From: UMGS1251 sp036666555
GTDB taxonomy: Bacteria; Bacillota; Clostridia; Lachnospirales; Lachnospiraceae
NCBI GenBank assembly: GCA_036666555.1
Contig: JAVWVS010000052.1
Location: forward strand, 1 to 5,507
DNA length: 5,507 bases
Reading direction: 5' to 3'
This document shows, piece after piece, positions 1 to 5,426 of this stretch (positions are counted from its first letter, which is position 1; the number at the start of each line of letters is the position of its first letter). The notes below the pieces were generated by a model. The model ran no database searches, was not told where the DNA came from, and saw only the letters and a program-made list of their open reading frames with translations. A program made the position numbers and the translations under genes.

Positions 1-1
1 T

Positions 2-229
2 GTCAATACCATATCGTCTTTCTATTTCACATCCATTGGTAAAGCAATGGAGTCGACAATTATTTCTTCCGCACGAAGGCTTGTGATTTTGCTCATTTGT
101 ATTTTTACTTTGCCACCGCTTCTTAGCATGACAGGGGTCTGTCTTGTGGCACTGATTACCGAGTTTTTGACCTTGATTTTAAGTTTAATTTTCAATATAA
201 GAGAGAATAGATTACTCTTTTGTTGCTAA
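2..229 (+). CDS. MATE-family efflux transporter, C-terminal end (5' truncated by window)
   Basis: The reading frame is open from the first bases of the window to a TAA at 227-229, giving 75 residues. The segment FYFTSIGKAMESTIISSARR followed by two hydrophobic stretches (about residues 27-44 and 47-66 of the visible part) matches the last loop and final two helices of MATE antiporters. These proteins expel cationic drugs or metabolites in exchange for H+ or Na+ at the cytoplasmic membrane. An internal ATG at 47 falls inside this conserved segment, so it is not the start; the gene begins outside the window. Family members have about 450 residues and 12 helices, so roughly five sixths is missing. 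The 3' end overlaps the convergent XRE gene by 18 bp. The family call is from remembered pattern, and the substrate cannot be inferred. Confidence 0.75.
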   Translation, partial: VNTISSFYFTSIGKAMESTIISSARRLVILLICIFTLPPLLSMTGVCLVALITEFLTLILSLIFNIRENRLLFCC

Positions 230-1186
230 TACAACACTCACAATACTATAAAGAATTGCCGCAATGGGCCAAACAATCCATGTAATATGCCAATCAAAGG
301 ACAAAAAGCTCCAAAGCAGATAAATTACGGTAGTGATTGACCAATATGCCTCTTCTATCACCGTTTCCTTTTTGGTTTGTTTTAATTTCCGCTTTTCAAA
401 TTCGCCCTCAAACAAAAGCTGCTCATACCCGTTCTTTTCTGACACGATAACAATGATTTGAAAGACACCCATGGCAACGATGGAAAGTAGCACAACAATT
501 GCAGCAACCTCCAGCGTGGGGGAAGGATAGAGTTCATCCACGATGATGATTGGAAAAATGCTTACAATAAAGAGCATCACACTCACCACTAGCTTTCTCG
601 TATAGTTCGGCAGCTCCAGTCTTTTATATTCCTTGATGACATCGGCGACATTGAAGGACAATTCAAAATCACCATTTTCGATGAATCGAAATGGTTCCAT
701 TCTACTGTTGCTAATAATAAATACTGCCACGGCTATGGCTACAGACAGCAACAGCCATAAAATCCCCACAATATTCCCCATCCCATTGCGGATGGAAAAC
801 CTCAAACCGGAATCCTCCGCCATGCCGTCTAGCAAAATCAGCAGGGCCGGTGAGAGGATGCACAGTGAAACCCCCATGGCAATTTTTCTGGCGCACGCCT
901 TTTTAGTTTTGATGAAATGGTTTGCTTCTTCTATTGTCACAAGCTTCTCCGCCGGGTTGGGGTAAGAGTTGTTTTCATCTGCGCTCTCTATATCCTCCCG
1001 AAGAAGATAATCTGTCGATACGGAAAAGAGCTGTGCCATTGCAATGATTTTTGTAATGTCCGGAATGCTTTGTGCACTTTCCCATTTGGATACTGATTGA
1101 CGCGAGACATGTAATTGATTGGCAAGCTCCTCCTGTGAGTAACCTGATTTCTTTCTGAGATGTAATATTTTATCCGCAATAATCAT
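212..1186 (-). CDS. XRE-family helix-turn-helix regulator with six C-terminal membrane helices
   Basis: This 324-residue protein probably acts as a membrane-tethered transcriptional regulator. Residues 5-61 form a classical HTH_3/XRE domain: LRKKSGYSQEELANQLHVS is followed by the recognition helix region RQSVSKWESAQSIPD. A linker (62-100) leads to six hydrophobic segments at about 101-121, 137-159, 198-217, 226-248, 281-297 and 300-322, so the DNA-binding head would sit in the cytoplasm. The start is well fixed: AGGAGG at 1195-1200 lies 8 nt before the ATG. A good promoter lies upstream (1231-1259). The 3' end runs 18 bp into the convergent MATE gene. XRE-plus-membrane proteins are common in Firmicutes, often beside transporters and with unknown signals. 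The regulated target is not known; the MATE gene or its own promoter are guesses. Confidence 0.88.
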   Translation of the reverse strand: MIIADKILHLRKKSGYSQEELANQLHVSRQSVSKWESAQSIPDITKIIAMAQLFSVSTDYLLREDIESADENNSYPNPAEKLVTIEEANHFIKTKKACARKIAMGVSLCILSPALLILLDGMAEDSGLRFSIRNGMGNIVGILWLLLSVAIAVAVFIISNSRMEPFRFIENGDFELSFNVADVIKEYKRLELPNYTRKLVVSVMLFIVSIFPIIIVDELYPSPTLEVAAIVVLLSIVAMGVFQIIVIVSEKNGYEQLLFEGEFEKRKLKQTKKETVIEEAYWSITTVIYLLWSFLSFDWHITWIVWPIAAILYSIVSVVLATKE

Positions 1187-1230
1187 GTTGATGACCTCCT
1201 ATTTTTGATTGCCTGGTTTCCTGTAACCTT

Positions 1231-1259
1231 AGTATACATTTCGAGGCGGTTGCACACAA
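1231..1259 (-). promoter_or_regulatory. Predicted sigma-A promoter of the XRE/membrane regulator
   Basis: On the minus strand a -35 box TTGTGT (1254-1259) is followed after 17 bp by a -10 box TATACT (1231-1236), one mismatch from consensus. Transcription would start near 1224, about 38 nt upstream of the ATG, leaving room for the AGGAGG site. It lies in the decayed 3' part of the HxlR relic. Prediction only. Confidence 0.6.
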
Positions 1260-1280
1260 GAAAGTTCACTGTATAATTCC

Positions 1281-1295
1281 GCAACCCACGGTTGC
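1281..1295. repeat. Short perfect inverted repeat GCAACC-CAC-GGTTGC upstream of the XRE promoter
   Basis: A perfect 6-bp inverted repeat with a 3-nt centre. A third copy of the half-site, GGTTGC, sits at 1248-1253, directly abutting the -35 box of the XRE promoter. Spaced half-sites next to a promoter of a regulator gene suggest an operator, possibly autoregulatory, but 6-bp repeats can occur by chance. There is no T-tract, so it is not a terminator. Confidence 0.35.
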
Positions 1296-1300
1296 AATCT

Positions 1301-1456
1301 CTATATTCGCTTTTTGCAGTTGATGACACCCAATTGCTCCAAATCTCGCAAAGTAGATGTGAGCATTGTGTTTGTGATGTTAGGAATTGCTTTTCGGAAA
1401 TCACCAAACCTCATGGTAGGGTGTTGAAGCATAGCAAACAACACCTCTATGTTCCT
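1301..1456 (-). pseudogene. Relic of an HxlR-family winged-helix regulator
   Basis: The minus strand encodes a 51-codon open stretch bounded by TAA (1457-1459) and TAG (1301-1303). It contains RFGDFRKAIPNITNTMLTST followed by LRDLEQLGVI, which is the recognition-helix core of HxlR/MarR-like redox and aldehyde/quinone regulators (about 100-120 residues when complete). The N-terminal part with the usual sensing cysteine and GGKW motif is absent. After the TAG, the region where the wing (RxQYxEIPPxVEYxLTxxG) should lie shows only weak frame-shifted resemblance. An AAAGGA 8 nt before a GTG at 1442-1444 could still drive a 47-codon mini-protein, but a broken gene is the simpler reading. It lies divergent from the EFR1 gene, the usual place for a cognate regulator. 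Confidence 0.7.
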
Positions 1457-1497
1457 TTAGTATAGTTTTTCGTACATAGTTAGTTTAATTTGCGTAC

Positions 1498-1526
1498 TTG
1501 TGAGTGAATAATATATATAGTATAAT
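1498..1526 (+). promoter_or_regulatory. Predicted sigma-A promoter of the EFR1-family gene
   Basis: A consensus -10 box TATAAT (1521-1526) lies 17 bp after a -35-like TTGTGA (1498-1503, four of six matches). Transcription would start near 1533, about 40 nt before the ATG. The ribosome binding site AAGAGG at 1561-1566 is 6 nt before the start codon. Confidence 0.6.
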
Positions 1527-1537
1527 TTAAATACTAT
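1517..1537. promoter_or_regulatory. Palindromic operator candidate over the EFR1 -10 box
   Basis: ATAGTAT (1517-1523) and ATACTAT (1531-1537) form a perfect 7-bp inverted repeat with a 7-bp AT centre. The left arm overlaps the -10 box, where a bound dimer would block RNA polymerase. Two CGTAC motifs, at 1471-1475 and 1493-1497, are spaced 22 bp (two helical turns) just upstream and could be further sites. The protein that binds is unknown; an HxlR-type dimer is a guess from the neighbouring relic. AT-rich palindromes are also expected by chance in such sequence. Confidence 0.4.
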
Positions 1538-1572
1538 TAAAGTACAATTAATTATATGAAAAGAGGTTATTT

Positions 1573-2328
1573 ATGATTATTTATTTTAGCGGCACCGGAA
1601 ACAGCCAATTTATCGCCTCCATTTTAGCAGAGAGAACAAACCAAAGACTAGTATCCATGAATGAAATTATGAAGGGCAATCATCGTTTATCTGTGAACAA
1701 TGAGTCCTCCATAACCGTTGTATCCCCCATTTATGCGGGAAGAATTCCTCATGTGGTGACAGACTGCATAGAAGCTGCCGATATTCCAAGCGGAACAAAA
1801 ACCTATTTTGTTACAACTTGCGGGGACAGCATGGGAAATGCAGATCACTATGTCAAACAACTTTGTATCAGAAAGAACATTGAATTTTACGGTATGGCAG
1901 AAATCAAAATGCCAGAAGGATATATTGCAATGTTCACTGCTCCCGACGATGACAAAGCAAAAAGCTTGATTGAAGCAGGAAAACAACAAGCTTCTGCCCT
2001 TGCACAGTTTATTACAAGTGCAAAACCCTTTACAGAGGTGCAAGGCAAATGGTCGGCCATGTCCCACTTGCTGAACCCCATCTTTTATAAAGCAATCATC
2101 AGCGCAAAGGGATTTCATGCTGGGTCAGACTGCGTTGGCTGTGCAATCTGCGTCAATGTTTGTCCTCTGAGCAACATTAAGCTGGAAAGCGGTATGCCAA
2201 AATGGGGCAAGGATTGCACACATTGTATGGCATGCATTAGTAATTGTCCAAAACAGACCATTGAGTATGGAAAGAAAACCATTGGCAAAAAAAGATATCA
2301 TATCAACAAGATTTTAAACAATGTATAA
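1573..2328 (+). CDS. EFR1-family flavodoxin/ferredoxin fusion protein
   Basis: A 251-residue cytoplasmic electron carrier of typical family length. The N-terminal half is flavodoxin-like: it starts MIIYFSGTGNS (FMN-phosphate loop, residues 6-11), with a second conserved loop SPIYAGRIP at 51-59 and TTCGDSMGN at 81-89. The C-terminal part has two bacterial ferredoxin motifs of form CxxCxxCxxxCP: Cys187, 190, 193, 197 and Cys215, 218, 221, 225, enough for two 4Fe-4S clusters. All eight ligands are present, so the protein looks intact. Electrons could pass between FMN and the clusters, but redox partners are unknown. The ATG follows AAGAGG by 6 nt. The gene stands alone, divergent from the HxlR relic and convergent with the GNAT gene. 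No clear terminator is seen in the 80-bp gap downstream. Confidence 0.88.
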   Translation: MIIYFSGTGNSQFIASILAERTNQRLVSMNEIMKGNHRLSVNNESSITVVSPIYAGRIPHVVTDCIEAADIPSGTKTYFVTTCGDSMGNADHYVKQLCIRKNIEFYGMAEIKMPEGYIAMFTAPDDDKAKSLIEAGKQQASALAQFITSAKPFTEVQGKWSAMSHLLNPIFYKAIISAKGFHAGSDCVGCAICVNVCPLSNIKLESGMPKWGKDCTHCMACISNCPKQTIEYGKKTIGKKRYHINKILNNV

Positions 2329-2408
2329 CAATGTAATTGTTCACATATTTTCATCATAACACGCATTCTAGACCTCCCTTGAATTATCAATAAATACAAT
2401 AAAAGTAC

Positions 2409-3002
2409 TTAATCTGTTTCATCCAGTCTTTTCTCCATGAAAATTCGATCTAGGCCTCCGTATTTCTTCTTGTGGTCCACTTCTACATAACCTGCTTTTT
2501 TAAAATTATGATAGCTTGGTTCATTATCAGGAGATACGGTCCCTATAATGATTTTCTTTCCATTTTCCCTGCATAGTTGAACCATTTTTTCTTCTAAAAT
2601 ATTCTGAATACCATTGCCACGATATTCTTTATCCACATATACGTCTACATAATCAGCACACTGTTCCATCATTTCACCTTGATAGTTTCGATCCACCCCA
2701 TATTCTACTTTTTCCAAGTTACATAAAAGACAGGCAATTATGCCAGTCTGTGCTTGACAAATCAGACCAAATCCATCTTCGATAGCTTTCACAAAATCTT
2801 CTCTAACTGCAGGTGCAAATATCCTCTCATCTTCTATCGTTTCATACATTTGCTCCCTCAGTTTCATGGCTTCTTCTATATGCTCGTAGGTCATAAATTC
2901 TATCCTTATGTCTTCTTTCTTTTTTTCTAAATATATGATTTTTTTCAATGCTTTCCCCTGTCTTTTCAAAATATGTAACATTTCTATACCTGATTTTAGC
3001 AT
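2409..3002 (-). CDS. GNAT-family N-acetyltransferase
   Basis: The protein has 197 residues with the start taken here and should transfer acetyl from acetyl-CoA to an unknown amine. The GNAT core begins near residue 32 (IRIEFMTYEHIEEAMKL). Motif A is DVYVDKEYRGNGIQ, with the pyrophosphate-binding RGNGIQ at 128-133. Motif B is TVSPDNEPSYHNFKKAGY (about 155-172), and the KKYGG tail is typical of a clostridial subgroup. The start is uncertain. The frame stays open upstream to a TAG at 3069-3071. Candidates are TTG 3012-3014, ATG 3000-3002, ATG 2979-2981 (AGG 7 nt upstream) and TTG 2946-2948 (AGGGG 6 nt upstream). I chose 3002 because an 8-codon ORF with a good SD ends on it. The first 31 residues are basic and outside the GNAT fold. 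Confidence 0.82.
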   Translation of the reverse strand: MLKSGIEMLHILKRQGKALKKIIYLEKKKEDIRIEFMTYEHIEEAMKLREQMYETIEDERIFAPAVREDFVKAIEDGFGLICQAQTGIIACLLCNLEKVEYGVDRNYQGEMMEQCADYVDVYVDKEYRGNGIQNILEEKMVQLCRENGKKIIIGTVSPDNEPSYHNFKKAGYVEVDHKKKYGGLDRIFMEKRLDETD

Positions 3003-3022
3003 AGGCACAACCAAAATTCCAT
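2996..3022 (-). other. Possible 8-codon leader ORF coupled to the GNAT gene
   Basis: An ATG at 3020-3022, preceded by AAAGGA (3031-3036) with 8-nt spacing, has the best ribosome binding site in the area. It encodes only MEFWLCLC before TAA (2996-2998). That stop begins one base after the GNAT ATG at 3000-3002 (ATGCTAA), a layout typical of translational coupling. It could equally mark a one-base indel near the original start. Low certainty. Confidence 0.3.
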
Positions 3023-3065
3023 TGATATTATCCTTTGGATAGCGTAAATTTACACTGGCATCTAG

Positions 3066-3095
3066 ATACTAGTTTTGCAGAAGATGAAAATTCAA
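3066..3095 (-). promoter_or_regulatory. Weak predicted promoter of the GNAT gene
   Basis: On the minus strand TTGAAT (3090-3095) and TAGTAT (3066-3071) are spaced 18 bp, each with four of six consensus bases. They lie just past the terminator of the preceding minus-strand unit, where a promoter for the acetyltransferase is needed. Modest match only. Confidence 0.35.
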
Positions 3096-3100
3096 CAACG

Positions 3101-3137
3101 AACAAAGAACTCACCAATAATTGATGAGTTCTTTGTT
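3101..3137 (-). terminator. Intrinsic terminator of the surface-protein unit
   Basis: A perfect 13-bp inverted repeat (AACAAAGAACTCA at 3101-3113, complement at 3125-3137) lies 34 bp past the stop of the 3172-4032 gene. In minus-strand RNA the stem extends by a G-U pair and three Watson-Crick pairs to 17 bp with a 3-nt loop. On the plus strand that G-U becomes an A-C mismatch, so the structure favours the minus strand. The 3' tail (UUUGUUCGUUGUUG) is U-rich but interrupted. Confidence 0.72.
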
Positions 3138-3171
3138 TTGCTATATTTTGGTAGAAAAATAAGGAATAGTC

Positions 3172-4032
3172 TTATTCCGCCGGTGCGGTTTTTGCCGAAG
3201 TATCAACCGACTCAGTAGTTTGCGGTGTTCCTTCCGTAGTAACGGGAGCTTCGGGCTTTACCTCCGGCTCAGTGGCTGGCGGTGTTTCTTCTGTGGTAAT
3301 GGGAGCTTCGGGCTGTACCTCCGGCTCAGTGGTCTTCGGCGGAGCATCCACCGACTCAGAGGCTGGCGGTGTTCCTTCCGCAGCAACGGGAGCTTCGGAT
3401 TCAACCGTGGGGCTATTTGGCGGAGCCATTATTTGGCCGATTTCTGTTCCTGCTTTTATCGTGTTGCTTTCGCCTGCAACAGCGCAGGTTCCCCATTCCG
3501 GCGTGATCGTCAGTATGCTATTTTGGCTTGCATGTACCACAAAGGACATGAAACCAGTAGCTAATTGTTCGGTATAATAATCCACATTCTCAAAAGTTAC
3601 CTTGCAAAAACCGCTTGTTGCCGTACCGGTGGGGGTGAGCGTGATGTTGTAACTCTTGCCGGCTTCGAGAGTGAACTTGGTGATACCGCTATTTTCAGTG
3701 CTTCCAGAAATGACCGTTTCGCCCTGCTTTGCCGTAACCGATACAGTATAGGTGGCGGTTTGTATTTTGGCCGTTCCGGAAGTCGAGGTGGCGGTGAGCC
3801 AAGCCCAGCTTGTGCCACATAGGCAGAAGATACAAAGAGCAATGCCGAGGATGGACGGAGCGAGAATATGACCAATTGTGTCATTGTGCTTCGTCCCTTC
3901 TGCACGCTTCCCACGATAGAACAGGCGACGATACAAGAGTTTTTTATTATTCGCAAGCTTAAAAACAACCACCAGCAAGGCAGATACAATTAGAACAATT
4001 AAAAGAATTACAGTGCTATTATTGTTTCCCAT
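3172..4032 (-). CDS. SipW-type signal surface protein with extra N-terminal helix and Pro/Glu/Thr repeat tail
   Basis: A 286-residue protein, probably exported. Residues 8-24 are a membrane helix, followed by a basic linker (KLANNKKLLYRRLFYRGKR). A second hydrophobic stretch (57-76) runs into SWAWLTATSTSGTAKIQTAT, which resembles SipW-dependent signals of TasA/camelysin proteins, where cleavage follows SWA or TFA. Residues 80-200 look like a small beta domain with two cysteines (143 and 183) that could form a disulfide. From about 202 the chain is Pro/Glu/Thr/Ala-rich and repetitive, ending in APAE with no LPXTG anchor. The start is firm: AAGGAG at 4042-4047, 9 nt before ATG. It follows the TasA-like gene by 107 bp, so the two are probably co-transcribed. 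Exact function is unknown; an assembly or anchoring factor, as TapA is for TasA, is an inference without demonstrable homology. Confidence 0.75.
   Translation of the reverse strand: MGNNNSTVILLIVLIVSALLVVVFKLANNKKLLYRRLFYRGKRAEGTKHNDTIGHILAPSILGIALCIFCLCGTSWAWLTATSTSGTAKIQTATYTVSVTAKQGETVISGSTENSGITKFTLEAGKSYNITLTPTGTATSGFCKVTFENVDYYTEQLATGFMSFVVHASQNSILTITPEWGTCAVAGESNTIKAGTEIGQIMAPPNSPTVESEAPVAAEGTPPASESVDAPPKTTEPEVQPEAPITTEETPPATEPEVKPEAPVTTEGTPQTTESVDTSAKTAPAE
3207..3402 (-). repeat. Nested in-frame repeats coding the Pro/Glu/Thr-rich tail
   Basis: A 57-bp unit (19 codons, TEPEVxPEAPxTTExTPPA) occurs in tandem, clearest where the 32-bp segment from 3244 recurs at 3301 with one difference. 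On either side is a longer unit coding EAPVxxEGTPxxxESVD, whose two copies (for example CCGACTCAG at 3207 and 3351) lie 144 bp apart. All periods are multiples of three, so copy number can change without a frameshift. The segment is richer in G+C than the rest of the window. Confidence 0.8.
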
Positions 4033-4062
4033 ATTATGTATCTCCTTTTTTTGTTTCTACGA

Positions 4063-4104
4063 GCAATCAAAAAGCACAAGGTATCGCTTATGCCCTTTGA
4101 TTGC
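4063..4104 (-). promoter_or_regulatory. 18-bp RNA hairpin between the two surface-protein genes
   Basis: In minus-strand RNA all 18 positions of the two arms pair (15 Watson-Crick, 3 G-U), closing a 6-nt loop CGAUAC. The three G-U pairs become A-C mismatches on the plus strand, so the structure fits the transcript of this unit. It ends 15 nt before the AAGGAG of the downstream gene. No U-tract follows, so it is not a normal terminator. An mRNA stabiliser, processing site or partial attenuator would fit. Confidence 0.65.
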
Positions 4105-4128
4105 CCCTCACCTGCAAGAGGTGAGAGG
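4104..4128 (-). promoter_or_regulatory. 10-bp RNA hairpin directly abutting the 18-bp hairpin
   Basis: CCUCUCACCU and AGGUGAGGGG (minus-strand RNA) pair at all ten positions, with one G-U, around a 5-nt loop CUUGC. It begins 11 nt after the stop codon of the TasA-like gene and shares its last G (4104) with the first base of the next hairpin, so the two helices could stack end to end. There is no U-tract. Confidence 0.6.
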
Positions 4129-4139
4129 ACGGACTACCA

Positions 4140-5411
4140 TCAATAATTTGTCTTGTCGAAGTAATAATTTTTTCCCCAGTCATCTGACGTGATTGTGTAT
4201 TTATCTTTATAGATATCTGCGAGGTTTACAATTGGCTTCCCAAGACGAGTAGGATCAGTACTGCCTTTCTGAATCCAAATATCTTTACCAGTAGATAGCT
4301 TTGCACCAATTTTACCGCTGTTAAGATTTATAGTAGCGGCATTTCCTACGCTACCAGGCTGATCCGTAGTATTGGCGTATATTCTGATAGGAATATAGGT
4401 GCTCTCTAAAGTTGCTCCATCAATATTCACTACGGGTTCGCTGAGTATATTTGCCATGTCAACAGCATAAGCCATAGCTGTTCCACCAAGGTTCTTGATA
4501 TGAGCGTCTTTACCCAAGTTCAGTGTGCCGTGTACTTCAAATGCATCGTGAGAGCTGTTCCACGACATGTCTGTACCTGTATGCTTAACTTCAATCGTAC
4601 CGTTTACAACAGTCAGTTCACCATCAACCCTGATGAACGTCGTTCGTTGTTTAGCATCGGCATCGGTAGACACACCGGTAATTTTCTTGCCATTTAAATC
4701 AACTGTGGCGTTAATGCCTTTGGGAACAACATGACCGAATGGAAATGTAATGTCTGCTGCAAGCACGATTCCGCCACCTTTGGTAAGTGCGTCTCCAAGT
4801 TCCTGTGCACTGGAAACAAACGCTATGTCATCATAGGTATTTTTGTAAGAGTCATACTCTACAGTATCTTGGGTTGCGTAAACGGTGATGCCAAGACCTT
4901 CGATTGCCAGACCCTGATACTCATTACCGGAACCTTCACGCATATGCCCCTTCATAACGATACCTGCAGCGGTTTCGTTTGGTTTAAGGTGACCCTCAAC
5001 ACTAATGTCAATGCCATTGCCATAGGTGAAATCAATCGCCTCAAGAAGCTTTGCATCACCATTGACACCATTTACAACAATCTTGTACTTGAGTGCAAGG
5101 TTGCCTTTGTTGACAATGCGAAGCTCAGGCAGTTCATAGGTACAACCTGGCTCCCAAAGAATCGCTTCGCCAGCAGGTGCACCAGCAGCCTTCTTGAACG
5201 ACAGACTTTGACCCTCTGCGGTTACCCAGTTGCCATCTGCACCCTTCATTTCTAGATCGATATTAAGAGTACCTGCTTGAATCTTGTTTACTGCAGTAGA
5301 TGCAGTGTCTGTGAACCATGCGAAGGTTGTACCTATCAGCATGGTTACGCACATCAGCATAGCCATAGCACTAGCAATTAATGAGCGTTTTGTTGATTTT
5401 GAGTTTGTCAT
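4140..5411 (-). CDS. TasA/camelysin-like SipW-dependent surface protein with C-terminal beta-helix
   Basis: A 423-residue exported protein. Basic residues (KSTKRS, 4-10) precede a hydrophobic helix (11-31) and the motif TFAWFTDTAS, then NKIQAGTLNIDLE (42-54). This is the SipW-type signal and first strand of TasA/camelysin proteins, with cleavage expected near Ala31. Residues 50-195 carry the family's beta domain: LWEPGCTYELPELRIVNKGN, then EYQGLAIEGLGITVYATQ. Residues 196-423 change character, with short hydrophobic strands and turns (ATVDLNGKKITG, ELTVVNGTIEV, GTLNLGKDAHIKNLG, PVVNIDGATLES, ATINLNSGKIGA) that look like a parallel beta-helix as in adhesins and polysaccharide-binding proteins. 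The start at ATG 5409-5411 is set by AAGGAGG 8 nt upstream; an in-frame TTG at 5442-5444 precedes that site and is rejected. A matrix fibre or adhesin role is inferred. Confidence 0.82.
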   Translation of the reverse strand: MTNSKSTKRSLIASAMAMLMCVTMLIGTTFAWFTDTASTAVNKIQAGTLNIDLEMKGADGNWVTAEGQSLSFKKAAGAPAGEAILWEPGCTYELPELRIVNKGNLALKYKIVVNGVNGDAKLLEAIDFTYGNGIDISVEGHLKPNETAAGIVMKGHMREGSGNEYQGLAIEGLGITVYATQDTVEYDSYKNTYDDIAFVSSAQELGDALTKGGGIVLAADITFPFGHVVPKGINATVDLNGKKITGVSTDADAKQRTTFIRVDGELTVVNGTIEVKHTGTDMSWNSSHDAFEVHGTLNLGKDAHIKNLGGTAMAYAVDMANILSEPVVNIDGATLESTYIPIRIYANTTDQPGSVGNAATINLNSGKIGAKLSTGKDIWIQKGSTDPTRLGKPIVNLADIYKDKYTITSDDWGKNYYFDKTNY

Positions 5412-5419
5412 TTTTAAGA

Positions 5420-5426
5420 CCTCCTT
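5420..5426 (-). promoter_or_regulatory. Ribosome binding site fixing the start of the TasA-like gene
   Basis: AAGGAGG on the minus strand lies 8 nt before the ATG at 5409-5411. It would lie inside the coding region if translation began at the TTG at 5442-5444, so it decides for the shorter protein. Confidence 0.85.

Noticed and set aside
47..229. A separate 60-residue membrane protein starting at ATG 47
   Set aside because: The frame is open from position 2 and the upstream codons match the conserved MATE segment before this ATG, so the ATG is internal to a larger gene.
633..965. A 110-codon plus-strand ORF opposite the XRE gene
   Set aside because: It is antisense to a well-supported gene with a strong SD and shows no domain or start signal.
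1687..2118. A 143-codon minus-strand ORF opposite the EFR1 gene
   Set aside because: The plus frame has a full flavodoxin motif and eight cluster cysteines; the antisense product matches nothing I recognise.
2327..2341. Hairpin AACAAT-GTA-ATTGTT just after the EFR1 stop as a terminator
   Set aside because: Only six mostly A-T pairs with no following T-tract; too weak to call.
3207..3402. A CRISPR array, because of regularly spaced repeats
   Set aside because: The repeats are degenerate, in frame, contiguous without unique spacers and part of a protein-coding region.
3220..3577. Plus-strand ORFs opposite the repeat tail (Gly/Ser/Arg-rich)
   Set aside because: They are complements of the Pro/Glu/Thr repeats; the minus frame has an SD, signal sequence and domain structure.
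4063..4128. An intrinsic terminator between the two surface-protein genes
   Set aside because: Both stems are strong but are followed by G/C/A-rich sequence with no U-tract, so I call them regulatory hairpins.
4731..5255. A 174-codon plus-strand ORF
   Set aside because: It lies entirely antisense to the TasA-like gene, has an unusual Cys-rich composition, no recognisable motif and no clear ribosome binding site.
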